From the NCBI GenBank assembly GCA_009772935.1, contig WOUR01000026.1:1-64000 (forward strand): a DNA stretch of 64,000 nucleotides. Direction: 5' to 3'. Positions within the stretch are counted from its first letter, which is position 1; every line of letters begins with the position of its first letter. This document shows, one piece after another, positions 49,092-56,900 of this stretch. The notes below the pieces were generated by a model. It was not told the origin of the DNA and ran no database searches. It saw only the letters and a list, made by a program, of their open reading frames with translations. The DNA comes from Rhodospirillaceae bacterium (lineage in GTDB: Bacteria > Pseudomonadota > Alphaproteobacteria > Reyranellales > Reyranellaceae). The translations under genes were made by a program, and so were the position numbers.

Positions 49092-49526
49092 ATGTTCAAC
49101 AGACGGTCTTTGATGGTGGGTGGCCTGGTGATGGCTGCCGCATCGTCACTGGCCCGCGTCGGCAATGCCCAGTCTGGGCGCCCGACGCTGGTGTTCGTCG
49201 GCCACGAACTTTGAGGCGGCTGCAAGATCTGGCGTGCCCAGTCCGAGCCTGATTTCCTCAAGTCGGCCGCTTTCAAGAAGATGGATTATCTGGTGGTTCA
49301 TCCGGCCAACGCAGACCTGCTGATGGTCGACGAAAGCTGGCCCGCGCCGGCGAGACCCATCCGGGCTGCCTTCCTGGCCAGCGAGGAGGGCAAGAAGAGC
49401 CCCAACGCCACGCCTCGGTTCATCCTGTTCCAGGATGGCAAGATCGTCCTCACGGTCACCGGCAACGGCGGCTGGAAGGACAAGATGTGGCCGACGATCC
49501 AGGACGTGACGGCCTCCAAGGCCTAG
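49092..49526 (+). CDS. Candidate selenoprotein: exported thioredoxin-fold protein with UGA-encoded residue (UxxC)
   Basis: The ATG at 49092 (MFNRRSLMVGGLVMAAASSL) has GGGAG 8 bases upstream and matches the start of the paralogue at 49592. The frame meets one TGA at 49212-49214 (codon 41) and continues without frameshift to the TAG at 49524-49526, 144 residues if TGA is read. Around it the protein reads PTLVFVGHEL-U-GGCKIWRAQ, so TGA is the first position of a CxxC-like redox motif at the end of a hydrophobic strand, and ATPRFILFQDGKIV carries the cis-proline (Pro108) of the thioredoxin fold. The N-terminus is a twin-arginine-like signal ending near GNAQ. A SECIS-like hairpin follows the TGA directly. 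The alternative is a nonsense-mutated pseudogene; sel genes are not in this window. Confidence 0.75.
49218..49249 (+). promoter_or_regulatory. Putative bacterial SECIS element
   Basis: Counting the U of UGA as 1, the fold pairs 7-10 GGCU with 35-38 AGCC, then G15-A16 with U31-C32, leaves U17 bulged, pairs C18-G21 (CUGG) with C27-G30 (CCAG), and leaves the loop C22 G23 U24 G25 C26. A bulged U at 17 with G23 and U24 in the loop is, from memory, what SelB recognises in the E. coli fdhF message. Distance from UGA to loop (18 bases) and a G within the first two loop bases also fit the general bacterial SECIS rules. The element lies wholly inside coding sequence. Confidence 0.72.
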
Positions 49527-49556
49527 TTTCCGGCCGGGCTGCGTTGCTCCATATTA

Positions 49557-49580
49557 CCCTCGTGGGATCTGTCACGAGGG
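49557..49580 (+). promoter_or_regulatory. Leader hairpin of the second thioredoxin-fold gene
   Basis: CCCTCGTG and CACGAGGG form a perfect 8-bp stem around an 8-base loop, ending 11 bases before the ATG at 49592. It is preceded by CATATTAC, as the first gene's hairpin is preceded by CATATTCG. The two stems differ in sequence yet both pair fully. The ribosome site GAGGGGACG overlaps the 3' arm. Confidence 0.55.
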
Positions 49581-49591
49581 GACGTGGATTG

Positions 49592-50029
49592 ATGTTCAAG
49601 AGACGTAGCGTGATGGCGGGTGGCCTGTCGTTGGCCGCCTCGCCGGTCCTGGCGCGCGCGGCCGGCGCGCAGGGCACGAAGAAGCCCATGCTGATCTTCG
49701 CCGGGGACGAGACGTCGGAGGCCTGCAAGGTCTGGCGTACGCAATGGGAGCCGATCTTCAAGCAGGCCCCGGTATTCCAGAAGGTCGACTACCGCGTCGT
49801 GTTCCCGAAGACGCCGGCGCTCCTGCTGAAGCCTGCGAGCTGGCCCACGGACCTGCGCTGGGTGCTCGACGCCTTCCTGATGAGCGAGGTCGGAATCGAA
49901 CAGGGGGCCGAGACGCCGCGGTTCTTCCTCGTTCAGGGAGGACAGATCACCTTCACCGCGGTCGGCAACAATGCCTGGCGCGACGTCATGTGGCCGACCC
50001 TGCTGGCCGTGACCAATTCGCAGCCGTAG
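49592..50029 (+). CDS. Exported thioredoxin-fold protein, Ser-containing paralogue of the candidate selenoprotein
   Basis: Start at the ATG at 49592 (MFKRRSVMAGGLSLAASPVL), 145 residues; the 35 residues before it in the track are leader. It has a twin-arginine-like signal ending near GAQG, a first strand PMLIFAGDET, then SEAC where the upstream gene has U-GGC, followed by KVWRTQWEPIFKQAPVFQKV, and the cis-Pro strand ETPRFFLVQGGQI. The first redox position is thus serine (Ser42) and only Cys45 remains, so it cannot form a CxxC disulfide. It is clearly a tandem duplicate. Likely periplasmic; function unknown. Confidence 0.85.
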   Translation: MFKRRSVMAGGLSLAASPVLARAAGAQGTKKPMLIFAGDETSEACKVWRTQWEPIFKQAPVFQKVDYRVVFPKTPALLLKPASWPTDLRWVLDAFLMSEVGIEQGAETPRFFLVQGGQITFTAVGNNAWRDVMWPTLLAVTNSQP

Positions 50030-50132
50030 GACCGCGCCATCGAGGGGTGTCACGGCGCAGTGAGCAGGGTTGATTTGCGACGGCCCCGCGCCGGGCCCAT
50101 CTAGAGGCACTGCGTAAACAGGAGCGGGAACG

Positions 50133-51095
<963 letters not shown>

Positions 51096-51167
51096 CCGGC
51101 CCTCCTTTGCCTCGTCGCGCCGGGCCGCTAAAACGGACACCGGCCGGACGAGGCCTCAGGAGGAAAC

Positions 51168-52139
51168 GTGAAACTCAACCGTCGTACGACCCTGGCCGGC
51201 GCTGCCGCGCTGGCGGCTGGTTCGCTGTCCAAGGCCGCCCTGGCTCAGGCCTATCCCACCAAGCCGATCAAGATCGTCGTGCCCTTCGCGGCCGGCAGCG
51301 CCACCGACCTGACGGCGCGCGGTCTCGGCGCCAAGTTGCAGGACATCCTGAAGCAGCCGGTCGTGATCGAGAACAAGCCCGGCGCCAGCGGGCAGCTGGG
51401 CGCCTCCGCCGTCGCCACCGCGCCGGCCGACGGCTACACGCTCCTGATGGGCACCAACACGACGAACGCCGCCAACGGTGCCCTGTTCAAGAAACTCAGC
51501 TACGACATCGACAAGGATTTCGCGCCGATCATGCGCTGCGTGATGGGCGTCAACGCGCTGGTCGTGAACAACGAGCTGCCGGTAAAGACGACCGCCGAGT
51601 TGGTGGACTACGCAAAGAAGAACCCGGGCAAGCTCAACTATGCCGAAGCCAGCGCCTCGCAGCGCCTCTCGGGCGAGATGTTCAACAAGCTGGCCGGCGT
51701 GAAGATGGAGCGGGTGCCCTACAAGGCCAGCCCGCAGGCGCTGGGCGACGTGGCCTCGGGCCAGGTCCAGGTGATGTTCCCCGACCTGCCGCAGGCGCTG
51801 ACCCAGATCGAAGCCGGCCGCGTGCGCGGGCTCGCGACCACCGGACCCAAGCGGACAACGGTCACCCCCAACCTGCCGGCGATCGCCGAGACGGTGCCCG
51901 GCTACTCGCTGGTCTACTGGTTGGCCGTCTTCGCACCTGCGGCGACGCCGAAGGACGTCCAGAAGGTCCTGGCCGATGCGATCGCCGAGGCGCTGAAGGA
52001 CCCGGCCACCGCCAAGGCGATGACACAGGGCCGCATGGAAATCGCCCCGCTCGCCCTCGGCGAGTTCGCCGCCTACGTGAAGAGCGAGACCGCGTGGTGG
52101 ACCAAGGAGATCAAGGCCGCCGGTATCGAGCCGGAGTGA
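51168..52139 (+). CDS. Tripartite tricarboxylate transporter (Bug/TctC) family substrate-binding protein
   Basis: The GTG at 51168, five bases after AGGAGG, starts a 323-residue protein with a signal peptide that contains twin arginines (LNRRTTLAGAAALAAGSLSK). The Bug fold is shown by AYPTKPIKIVVPFAAGSATD, VVIENKPGASGQLGASAVA, YKASPQALGDVASGQVQVMF and MTQGRMEIAPLALGEFAAYV. No TctA or TctB membrane genes are adjacent, which is common for Bug proteins; these often serve as orphan receptors or sensors. Ligand unknown. Confidence 0.9.
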   Translation: MKLNRRTTLAGAAALAAGSLSKAALAQAYPTKPIKIVVPFAAGSATDLTARGLGAKLQDILKQPVVIENKPGASGQLGASAVATAPADGYTLLMGTNTTNAANGALFKKLSYDIDKDFAPIMRCVMGVNALVVNNELPVKTTAELVDYAKKNPGKLNYAEASASQRLSGEMFNKLAGVKMERVPYKASPQALGDVASGQVQVMFPDLPQALTQIEAGRVRGLATTGPKRTTVTPNLPAIAETVPGYSLVYWLAVFAPAATPKDVQKVLADAIAEALKDPATAKAMTQGRMEIAPLALGEFAAYVKSETAWWTKEIKAAGIEPE

Positions 52140-52147
52140 GCAGCGCC

Positions 52148-52909
52148 ATGAGCAAGGTCATCATCGAGAAGAGCGGCCCGGTCAAAACCATCTGGATGAA
52201 CCGGCCCGAGAAGCGCAACGCCCTCGACAGCGAGCTGATCGAGGCAATGATCGAGGCGCTGCGGGCTCCCGTCGCGGCCGACGATCGTGTCGTCGTGATC
52301 CGCGGCAAGGGCCACGTGTTCTGCGCTGGCCTCGACATGGCCGAGCGTCGCGAAACGATCGGCAGCGGCAACGCGAGCGGCATCGAGGTGATGCTGCGCG
52401 CGGTCGAGCTCTGCCCCCTGCCCGTCGTTGCGGTCGTCCAGGGCGACGCCATCGCCGGTGGCAATGAGCTTGCGCTGCACTGCGATCTCGTCGTCGCGAG
52501 CCAGACGGCCCGCTTCGGCATGTCGCTGGCGCAGGTGGGCCTGGCGCCCAACTGGTTCCTCGCCAAGAAGCTGATGGAAGTGCTGGGGCCGGTGACGACC
52601 CGCGAGATGCTGCTGCTGGGCGATCCCCTGCCGTCGACCAAGCTCCACGCGCTGGGCCTGATCGCCCGCTGCGTGCCGGCCGACCAGCTCGAGGCCGAGG
52701 CCTCGAAGGTCGTCGAGCGGCTGGCGGCCAATGCGCCGCTGTCGCTCAAGGCCATGAAGGCGCTCACGGTGAAGCAGCTCGAGTTCCGCGACGGGATCAA
52801 GCACGACGATGTCGACGCGCTCGTGCAGGCGGCGATGAAGAGCCAGGACGCGCAGGAAGGCATGAAGGCGCGGCTGGAGAAGCGCACCGCCAGGTTCCAG
52901 GGCAAGTAA
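52148..52909 (+). CDS. Enoyl-CoA hydratase/isomerase (crotonase) family protein
   Basis: ATG at 52148 (MSKVIIEKSGPVKTIWMNRP), 253 residues, 8 bases after the Bug gene. The crotonase CoA pocket and oxyanion hole are seen in IRGKGHVFCAGLDMAER and VQGDAIAGGNELALHCDLVV, where the first catalytic glutamate (GGNEL) is present. The second glutamate of classical hydratases, expected in an FGxPE motif, is not there (ARFGMSLAQVGLAPNW). It may therefore act on a different acyl-CoA reaction. Its neighbours encode an acyl-CoA dehydrogenase and a CoA transferase, suggesting a shared catabolic pathway. Confidence 0.88.
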   Translation: MSKVIIEKSGPVKTIWMNRPEKRNALDSELIEAMIEALRAPVAADDRVVVIRGKGHVFCAGLDMAERRETIGSGNASGIEVMLRAVELCPLPVVAVVQGDAIAGGNELALHCDLVVASQTARFGMSLAQVGLAPNWFLAKKLMEVLGPVTTREMLLLGDPLPSTKLHALGLIARCVPADQLEAEASKVVERLAANAPLSLKAMKALTVKQLEFRDGIKHDDVDALVQAAMKSQDAQEGMKARLEKRTARFQGK

Positions 52910-52911
52910 CC

Positions 52912-53250
52912 ATGTCCCTGCGGCCGCGCCTCGACAAACCCTGGCAGCCGCTGACGGCCGAAACCGCGCAGCGCCTGCCGGGCCAGCTCGGCGTCTACCA
53001 GGTGGCCGATGCCGAGGGCACCGTCCTGTTCATCGGCCAGGCGGGCGCCCGCTCGCCCTTCGGCCTGCGCTCCGAACTGCAGCGCGAGCACCGGGAACGC
53101 GGCGACGGCTGCCAGTTCCGTGTCGAAGTGAACCAGCAATACCGCACGCGCTGGTTCGAGCTGCTGATGGTGCACAGCGCCGACCATGGCAGCCTGCCGC
53201 GCGACAACGCCAAGAACCCGCCCCCGCTGGGACGGTTGAGCCCGTCTTGA
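52912..53250 (+). CDS. Small protein with GIY-YIG-like fold pattern
   Basis: The 112-residue ORF starts 2 bases after the crotonase stop, so it is coupled to it. GVYQVADAEGTVLFIGQAGARSPFGLRSELQRE looks like the first half of a GIY-YIG domain (the GVYxI...LFIG signature followed by an arginine-bearing helix), and RVEVNQQYRTRWFELLMVHSADHG like its second half with a possible metal-binding glutamate. Nuclease activity should not be assumed, as related small proteins are uncharacterised. Confidence 0.65.
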   Translation: MSLRPRLDKPWQPLTAETAQRLPGQLGVYQVADAEGTVLFIGQAGARSPFGLRSELQREHRERGDGCQFRVEVNQQYRTRWFELLMVHSADHGSLPRDNAKNPPPLGRLSPS

Positions 53251-53267
53251 GATGTCACCCTTCTTCC

Positions 53268-53358
53268 TCCTCTCACCCGCTAGGGGGAGAGGCCGGGTGA
53301 GGGCGACGCACCTCCTGCAACCCCTCACCTAACCTCTCCCCCTAGCGGGGGAGAGGAA
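53268..53358. repeat. Inverted repeat, CTAG-centred palindromic element
   Basis: Two copies of a CCTCTCCCCC-TAGC-GGGGGAGAGG type palindrome face each other: CTAGGGGGAGAGG..GGTGAGG on the left and CCTCACC..CCTCTCCCCCTAG on the right. Elements of this pattern are scattered between genes in many alphaproteobacterial genomes. Located between the small GIY-YIG-like gene and the acyl-CoA dehydrogenase gene, with the latter's ribosome site starting right after it. Confidence 0.8.
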
Positions 53359-53375
53359 CAAGAGGACAGAGCCAA

Positions 53376-54542
53376 ATGGATTTCGAGCCCTCCGCAGAAC
53401 AGCAGATGCTGATCGACCAGGTCCGCCGCTTCGTCCGCGAGGAAATCATCCCGCTCGAGGCCAGGCTCGATCCCGATGCCTCCGAGCTCGATCCCGCCGA
53501 TCACGCGCGACTGGTCGAGAAGACCAAGGCGATGGGCCTGTTCGGCATCGACATCCCGAAGGAATATGGCGGCCCCGACATCGACATCGTGACCCGGGTG
53601 CTGCTCGCCATCGAGATGGCGCAGCACCGTGCCGGCCTCTACGTGCCCTGCTACGGCACCTTCGGCGGTGCAGGCCTGGCGCAGATATTCGAGGCCAACG
53701 ACGACCAGAAGGAGCGCTATCTCTATCCGACGCTGCGCGGCGAGAAGAAGGCGTTCTTCGGCCTCACCGAGCCGTCGGGCGGCAGCGATCCGGCGCGTGC
53801 GATCCAGACGAAGGCCGAACGCAAGGACAATGGCTGGGTCCTGAACGGCGCCAAGATCTTCATCTCCAATGCCGATCGCGCGCAGTACGGCATCGTCTTC
53901 GCCCGGACCGATGCCTCAAAGGGGCGCGCCGGCATCACCTGCTTCATCATCGACAGCGACACGCCGGGCTTCCACGTACGCCGCGTCGTGCACACCCTGC
54001 GGTCCTCGCACTACGCGACCGAGCTGGAGTTCAAGGATTGCTGGGTCAGCGACCACCAGGTGCTGGGCGAGGTGAACAAGGGCTTCGCGGTCGCCAACGA
54101 CCGGTTGACGCGACAGCGCATCCCCTATGCCGCGGGCTGCATCGGCGTCGCAATCGCCGCGCACGAGATGGCGATCGAATGGGCCAAGATGCGCACGACC
54201 TTCGGCGAGAAACTCGCCAATCGCCAGGCCGTGCAGTGGATGCTGGTCGACAATGAGATCGACATCCGCACCGCCCGGCACTTCACGCTGGAGGCGGCTG
54301 AGAAGGCACGGCGTGGCCTGCCCTTCAAGATCGAGGCCTCGATTGCCAAGTTGATCGCCTCCGAAGGCGGCGGCCGTGTGGTCGACCGCTCGATGCAGAT
54401 TCACGGCGGCATGGGCATGACCAAGGACCTGCCACTGGAGCGGTGGTACCGCGAGATGCGAATCCGCCGGGTCGGCGAAGGCCCGAGCGAAGTGCAGCGC
54501 ATGGTGATCGCGCGCGAGATCCTGGGGAGCAACCTGCGATGA
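53376..54542 (+). CDS. Acyl-CoA dehydrogenase
   Basis: FAD enzyme that forms the alpha-beta double bond in acyl-CoA. The 388 residues show the N-terminal helical domain (MDFEPSAEQQMLIDQVRRFV), the flavin and substrate region FFGLTEPSGGSDPARAIQTK, and the C-terminal domain with MQIHGGMGMTKDLPLERWYR and RRVGEGPSEVQRMVIAREIL, which holds the likely catalytic glutamate. The stop overlaps the CoA-transferase start as ATGA. Confidence 0.94.
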   Translation: MDFEPSAEQQMLIDQVRRFVREEIIPLEARLDPDASELDPADHARLVEKTKAMGLFGIDIPKEYGGPDIDIVTRVLLAIEMAQHRAGLYVPCYGTFGGAGLAQIFEANDDQKERYLYPTLRGEKKAFFGLTEPSGGSDPARAIQTKAERKDNGWVLNGAKIFISNADRAQYGIVFARTDASKGRAGITCFIIDSDTPGFHVRRVVHTLRSSHYATELEFKDCWVSDHQVLGEVNKGFAVANDRLTRQRIPYAAGCIGVAIAAHEMAIEWAKMRTTFGEKLANRQAVQWMLVDNEIDIRTARHFTLEAAEKARRGLPFKIEASIAKLIASEGGGRVVDRSMQIHGGMGMTKDLPLERWYREMRIRRVGEGPSEVQRMVIAREILGSNLR

Positions 54543-55666
54543 CGACGGCATCAGGCCCTCTCGCGGGCATCAAGGTCGTCGAGTTCGGCCAGAACCTCGC
54601 CGGCCCCTATTGCGGCCAGATCCTGGCTTTCCTCGGGGCCGAAGTGGTCAAGGTCGAGCGCCCCGAGGGCGACGACGCGCGCAAATGGGGGCCTCCCTTC
54701 GTCGAGGGCGACGCGACGGGCTTCATCGCGCTGAACCGCGGCAAAAAGTCGATCACCTGCGACCTCGCAGATCCGGAGCAGCGCGCGGCGTTGATCGAGC
54801 GCATCGGGGCGGCCGACATCTTCGTGCACAATCTCCGGGCCGACGTGCCGACCAAGTTCGGCTTCGATGGCGCCACGCTGACCAAACGCTTCCCGAGGCT
54901 GATCTACGCCGATCTCGGCGCCTTCGGCCATGCCGGTCCGTGGAAGGATCGGCCCGGCTACGAGCCGATCATCCAGGCCGTCGCCGGCCTGATCTCGCTG
55001 AATGGTGATCCAACGGGGCCGGAGGCGCGCATCGGAGTCTCGATCATCGACCTGTCGACCGGCATGTGGACCGCCATCGGCGTGCTGGCGGCGCTGGCCA
55101 AGCGCACGGCCACCGGCCAGGGCAGCCTGGTGAACACGTCCCTGTTCGAGAGCGGATTGATGTGGGCCTCCAACCACGTCGCCGGCTGGTCGGTGACCGG
55201 CAGGATGCCGCCGCGCCAGGGGACGGGCCACCCGTCGCTGACGCCGTACCAGGCCTTCGAGTGCAGCGACGGGCCCTTGATGATCTGCCCGGGCAACGAC
55301 CGGCTGTGGCGCAAGTTCGCTGAGGCGCTCGGCCATCCCGAGTGGCCGGACGAAGAGCGTTTCAAGACGAACGTCCAGCGCGCGGAGCGGCGCGACCTGC
55401 TGCTGGGCATGATCGCCGACATCATGAAAGAGCATCCCCGGGCCTATTGGGCGGCCAAGCTCGATGCGCTGGGAGTGCCGAATGGGCCTCTCAACACCGT
55501 GCCCCAGGTGATGGAGCTGGCACAGGTCGCGGCGCTGGCGATGTTCGTGCAGCCCTACGCCGGCTCGAACGCCCTCTTCCATGGCCTGCCGCTCAGCCTC
55601 GACGGCCAGCGAGCCGGCGGTGACAAGAAGGCGCCGAAGATCGGCGAGCACAACGGCAAAGCGTGA
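54539..55666 (+). CDS. CaiB/BaiF family CoA transferase
   Basis: Class III CoA transferase. The ATG at 54539 (MTTASGPLAGIKVVEFGQNL) overlaps the dehydrogenase stop; 375 residues. Family motifs are VVEFGQNLAGPYCGQILAFLGAEVVKVERPEGDDARKW, FIALNRGKKSITCDLADPE and the catalytic aspartate region LIYADLGAFGHAGPWKDRPG. With the dehydrogenase and crotonase it suggests activation and beta-oxidation-type breakdown of an organic acid that I cannot name. Confidence 0.93.
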   Translation: MTTASGPLAGIKVVEFGQNLAGPYCGQILAFLGAEVVKVERPEGDDARKWGPPFVEGDATGFIALNRGKKSITCDLADPEQRAALIERIGAADIFVHNLRADVPTKFGFDGATLTKRFPRLIYADLGAFGHAGPWKDRPGYEPIIQAVAGLISLNGDPTGPEARIGVSIIDLSTGMWTAIGVLAALAKRTATGQGSLVNTSLFESGLMWASNHVAGWSVTGRMPPRQGTGHPSLTPYQAFECSDGPLMICPGNDRLWRKFAEALGHPEWPDEERFKTNVQRAERRDLLLGMIADIMKEHPRAYWAAKLDALGVPNGPLNTVPQVMELAQVAALAMFVQPYAGSNALFHGLPLSLDGQRAGGDKKAPKIGEHNGKA

Positions 55667-55733
55667 CGTCTGAGGCGTCACGTCCTGAGGCGAAGCCGAA
55701 GGATCCTTCGCTGCGCTCGGGATGACACTCGCG
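55663..55733. repeat. Hairpin and REP-like palindrome after the CoA transferase gene
   Basis: GTGACG and CGTCAC bracket a 7-base loop at the stop codon, and CGAAGGATCCTTCG is a perfect 14-base palindrome at 55697-55710 within CCTGAGGCGAAGCC...CTGCGCTCGGGATGACA, a common alphaproteobacterial intergenic element. It lies between convergent genes and may end transcription on both strands. Confidence 0.65.
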
Positions 55734-55750
55734 GGCTACGCCCGCTCCCG

Positions 55751-56629
55751 TCAACCGGCGAAGCTCAGGCAGTAGTCGCGCACCTGCTGGAGCGGGATGC
55801 GCGCGTGGCTCTGCACGATAATGAACTTGCCGCCGGGGTCCGTGCCGTTCGGCAGCCTGACCAGGCGCTCGAAATCGTCGGCGCCCCAGACGCAGGATTG
55901 TTCCGAGAACAGCTGCACATCCGACGTGTAACAGGTGTCCCACTCGGCATGATAGTCGAACAGCGTGCCGCTGATCTCCGCTACGCTGGTATAGAGCGAG
56001 TATTCCGTCCACGGCACCTGGAACGGCTTGCGGGCCTTCCAGAGCACCAGTGAGGTCATCGCGTCGAGCCGGCGACCGCGCACCTGGTCGAGCGTCATCC
56101 GGGCCAGGTCGCCATGCAGGATGTTCGGCGTGACCGAGAGGCCGTGTGACCTCGGATCGTAGGGAATGCCGATCACGTCCGACGCGCTCTGCCACCAATC
56201 GTGATGCTGCTTGGGCTCCCAGCGGGACAGGGCCCGGTCATATTGCACGAAGGTCCGCGAATCGAAGTCGCCGACGCAGCAGACGTCGGAATCCAGGGTA
56301 AAGTACCCCGCAAAGCCCAGGACCGCCGGCACGTGCAACTTCACGAGCTGCTGCCGGTACCAGCCGGTCATCCAGTAGAAGGAGCTGAAGGCCGGGAAGA
56401 AATCGCGCTCGCGGCGCACCGTCACTTCGATGTTGGGAAAACGCGGAAGATTGGACCGAAGCAGGTCTGCATCGCGATTGGGAGCGATGATCAGGAGCTC
56501 GAAAGGCTTGCTGTCGCGCCAGTGCTTGGCCAGCGACTCGATCAGGAGACCGGCACGCTCCAAATCGCCCAGGCGCTTGATGTTGCGCAGGGCGAGCGGG
56601 AGGATTCCTTGTCTGATCTCAGAAAACAT
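55751..56629 (-). CDS. DUF6492-like protein, possible GT-A-type glycosyltransferase fold
   Basis: The 292-residue protein is soluble. LAKHWRDSKPFELLIIAPNRDADLL at the N-terminus and GFAGYFTLDSDVCCVGDFDS in the middle look like the sugar-nucleotide fold with a DxD motif of GT-A enzymes; LVLWKARKPFQVPWTEYSLYTS and YHAEWDTCYTSDVQLFSEQS follow. DUF6492 proteins share this layout, and some lie in polysaccharide clusters, but here neighbours give no clue. It has no partner in an operon. Confidence 0.62.
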   Translation of the reverse strand: MFSEIRQGILPLALRNIKRLGDLERAGLLIESLAKHWRDSKPFELLIIAPNRDADLLRSNLPRFPNIEVTVRRERDFFPAFSSFYWMTGWYRQQLVKLHVPAVLGFAGYFTLDSDVCCVGDFDSRTFVQYDRALSRWEPKQHHDWWQSASDVIGIPYDPRSHGLSVTPNILHGDLARMTLDQVRGRRLDAMTSLVLWKARKPFQVPWTEYSLYTSVAEISGTLFDYHAEWDTCYTSDVQLFSEQSCVWGADDFERLVRLPNGTDPGGKFIIVQSHARIPLQQVRDYCLSFAG

Positions 56630-56760
56630 TCAGGGCGACACTCTCCGACTATATATGGGCATCGTCGACTCCATATCAATCGATAGGTTAAATCATTGAC
56701 CGTGCCACTTAGCGGCACATCGCCCCACATATGATCGACGGGTAAGCCTCTGTGCGGGCG

Positions 56761-56790
56761 AAAAAAAACGCCGGGCCCAAAGGCCCGGCG
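56761..56790 (-). terminator. Rho-independent terminator, minus strand
   Basis: A 9-bp perfect GC stem (CGCCGGGCC/GGCCCGGCG) with a 4-base loop and a run of eight T on the minus strand. It is the only textbook intrinsic terminator with a long T tract in the window, and it serves transcripts coming from the lysR side. Confidence 0.93.
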
Positions 56791-56900
56791 AGTCAAACAG
56801 GGAGGCTTCACGTCTGGGAGACGTGGGATCATGAGGATCCCGAGTTTCGAACCGATCAGCGAAAAGCGGTCGTGTCGAAAACCTGCAGTGAACCTATGCC
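56761..56900 (-). ncRNA. Candidate small RNA with anti-Shine-Dalgarno CCUCCC segment
   Basis: On the minus strand three perfect hairpins follow each other: GGGATC-CTCAT-GATCCC (56825-56841), ACGTCT-CCC-AGACGT (56810-56824) and, after the open stretch GAAGCCTCCCTGTTTGACT, the terminator CGCCGGGCC-TTTG-GGCCCGGCG followed by eight T. An unpaired CCTCCC between hairpins is typical of alphaproteobacterial trans-acting RNAs that pair with ribosome sites. The 5' end is uncertain and no promoter was fixed, so it could also be the structured 3' UTR of lysR, which ends about 95 bases upstream. Confidence 0.55.

Noticed and set aside
49092-49526. Reading the interrupted thioredoxin-fold gene as two genes or as a plain pseudogene
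   Set aside because: There is a single in-frame TGA, no frameshift, coding-like base use on both sides, a SECIS-like fold at the right distance, and the TGA hits the redox position. A nonsense mutation would not be expected to meet all of these, though it is not excluded.
50042-50132. Promoter for msrP (TTGATT ... CATCTAGA)
   Set aside because: The spacing between the boxes is about 24 bases, too long for a sigma-70 type promoter.
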